In this document: positions 62,886 through 64,000 of the stretch, in pieces
Numbering within the stretch: the first letter of the stretch is position 1
Layout of the letters: each line of letters opens with the position of its first letter
DNA from: Salminus brasiliensis
Lineage: Eukaryota > Chordata > Actinopteri > Characiformes > Bryconidae
DNA length: 64,000 bases
NCBI RefSeq assembly: GCF_030463535.1
Contig: NC_132878.1
Span: 29,262,261-29,326,260 of the forward strand
Direction of reading: 5' to 3'
The notes under the pieces: generated by a model
Database searches by the model: none
The model's input: only the letters and a program-made list of their open reading frames with translations
What the model was told of the DNA's origin: nothing
Position numbers and translations under genes: made by a program

Positions 62886-64000
62886 AACGGTGGTCACCAA
62901 ATCAATTATCCAGGGGGTACGTAGTGCTGTGCAAATCACTCACATTTAAAGGACCCAAATAAATAAATAAATAAATATACATAATAAACAATTCACTGTG
63001 ATTGTTCTGGGTGAGTGTGCTAGCTTAGCCATTTCTTAAATATTTGAGCATTATTATTATTCATCTATGCTTCAGACTATAAACTGTCAACTGGCTGGAA
63101 CAGCTGGTAAATCAGTACAAACACAAATAATATGAATATATTTATATTTTTCATCAGATTTTCTCCCTAATTTAGTCATTTCCAGTTACCCCTCACTAGC
63201 TAGGACTAAGGCTTGCACAGCCTTCCTGTGAGACGCTAATGCAACACCACTGGAGCTCAACACGCTTGGAAGAGAGAACTAACAGCTAATTCTGTTACAT
63301 CAGGACATCATGAGAGGGAGGGCAATCCCACCCACCCAGAGAGAGCGAGGTCACTTATGTTCTCTGGGACTCGACCACAATTGTCTTTGCGACCTTCCCA
63401 ATCGACAAGTCAGAAGTACAGACTTAAACCTGTCCATACACAAAGCCAATGTACATAACTATGTAATTAATTGTGTAATTGTACAGTATACCTTCATACA
63501 ATAAAAAAAAACTCTTTTAAGGTGTGCATTCTGTTGTTCTGGGGGAATCTGTAGGGGTTTGCCTCCACCAAAATCTTTAAAAAGAGTTAAGACGCAATGA
63601 GTTAAGTCTTCCTCTTGTTTGGGCTCAGTCTTAATGTCGACCAGGCATAGTCTTGCACTTGTCTTGGAGAGAAGTGGTCAGCAGCACTTGAGGACAGTGA
63701 ATTATCTTCACTCTTGAACTTGGAATTCTTGAACAGACTGTGAGTGAGTGTGAATGTGTGTGTGGTTGTAGACTAACCAGCCATGACCATTTCCCTGGCA
63801 GCAAGATTCACTCGTTCCTCACTGCTCACACTTTATAATTCTACTGGGTGTCAGGTCAGGGGGCTTTACAGGAATGTCCAACGTGATCCTTAGAATATTA
63901 GGATCATGCCCAGACATTTTTTTTTTACATTTTTCTTTCCAGCTCTTCTGGTCCAAAGTTTGCTGGATACGAGCAATTTGAGTATGTAATACCGTCTACC
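62886..64000 (+). other. Flank and probable 3' UTR of the GPCR gene
   Basis: AAATAAATAAATAAATA at 62957-62975 and AATAAA at 63500-63505 are candidate polyadenylation signals. Positions 63165-63400 look like a decayed interspersed repeat. Positions 63520-64000 show nothing recognisable. Confidence 0.45.

Noticed and set aside
62169..62939. 256-codon minus-strand frame
   Set aside because: Antisense shadow of GPCR exon 3 produced by G/C third positions; the + strand encodes recognisable TM helices.

Overview
This is vertebrate, almost certainly teleost fish, nuclear DNA. Exons are short and spliced. The three genes are vertebrate families. The non-coding DNA holds Tc1/mariner and hAT remnants, a tRNA-derived SINE, and very many CA/GT/CT microsatellites and minisatellites. 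Species cannot be fixed from sequence alone. No prokaryotic or viral gene set is present.

Layout. (1) 146-362: the last coding exon of an SLC22-family transporter on the + strand. (2) 363-10870: gene-poor DNA with a 30-bp minisatellite (1141-1862), Tc1/mariner remnants, a 4.2-kb AT-rich 29-bp minisatellite (5540-9733) and a CTCF-like motif. (3) 10870-11430: a CpG-rich, TATA-less promoter with CCAAT and GC boxes and a probable non-coding first exon ending at 11338. (4) 11339-35951: a 24.6-kb intron, mostly repeats, including a 3.2-kb 30-bp minisatellite. (5) 35952-50280: the coding exons of fyn, a Src-family tyrosine kinase. All eleven coding positions are intact with canonical splice sites, and both alternative exons 7A and 7B are present. 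(6) 50281 to about 53020: the fyn 3' UTR. (7) 53170-58850: intergenic repeats. (8) 58905-62885: a three-exon rhodopsin-class GPCR of GPR139/GPR142 type. Its second intron is filled by a 13-bp minisatellite that a SINE has split.

All three genes lie on the + strand. They are independent transcription units, and nothing in the sequence suggests a shared pathway. The fyn product is predicted as 530 residues (7A form) or 527 residues (7B form), with myristoylation/palmitoylation signal, SH3, SH2, kinase domain and inhibitory tail tyrosine all present.

I did not find a new gene system. The points most worth checking are the splice architecture of the fyn 7A/7B pair, a 30-bp minisatellite family shared by three loci, and a nested hAT insertion whose empty site is preserved at a related copy elsewhere in the window. 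Most long open frames here are minisatellite translations or transposon debris. All positions were read by eye, so repeat borders are approximate to a few bases, or to tens of bases where stated.
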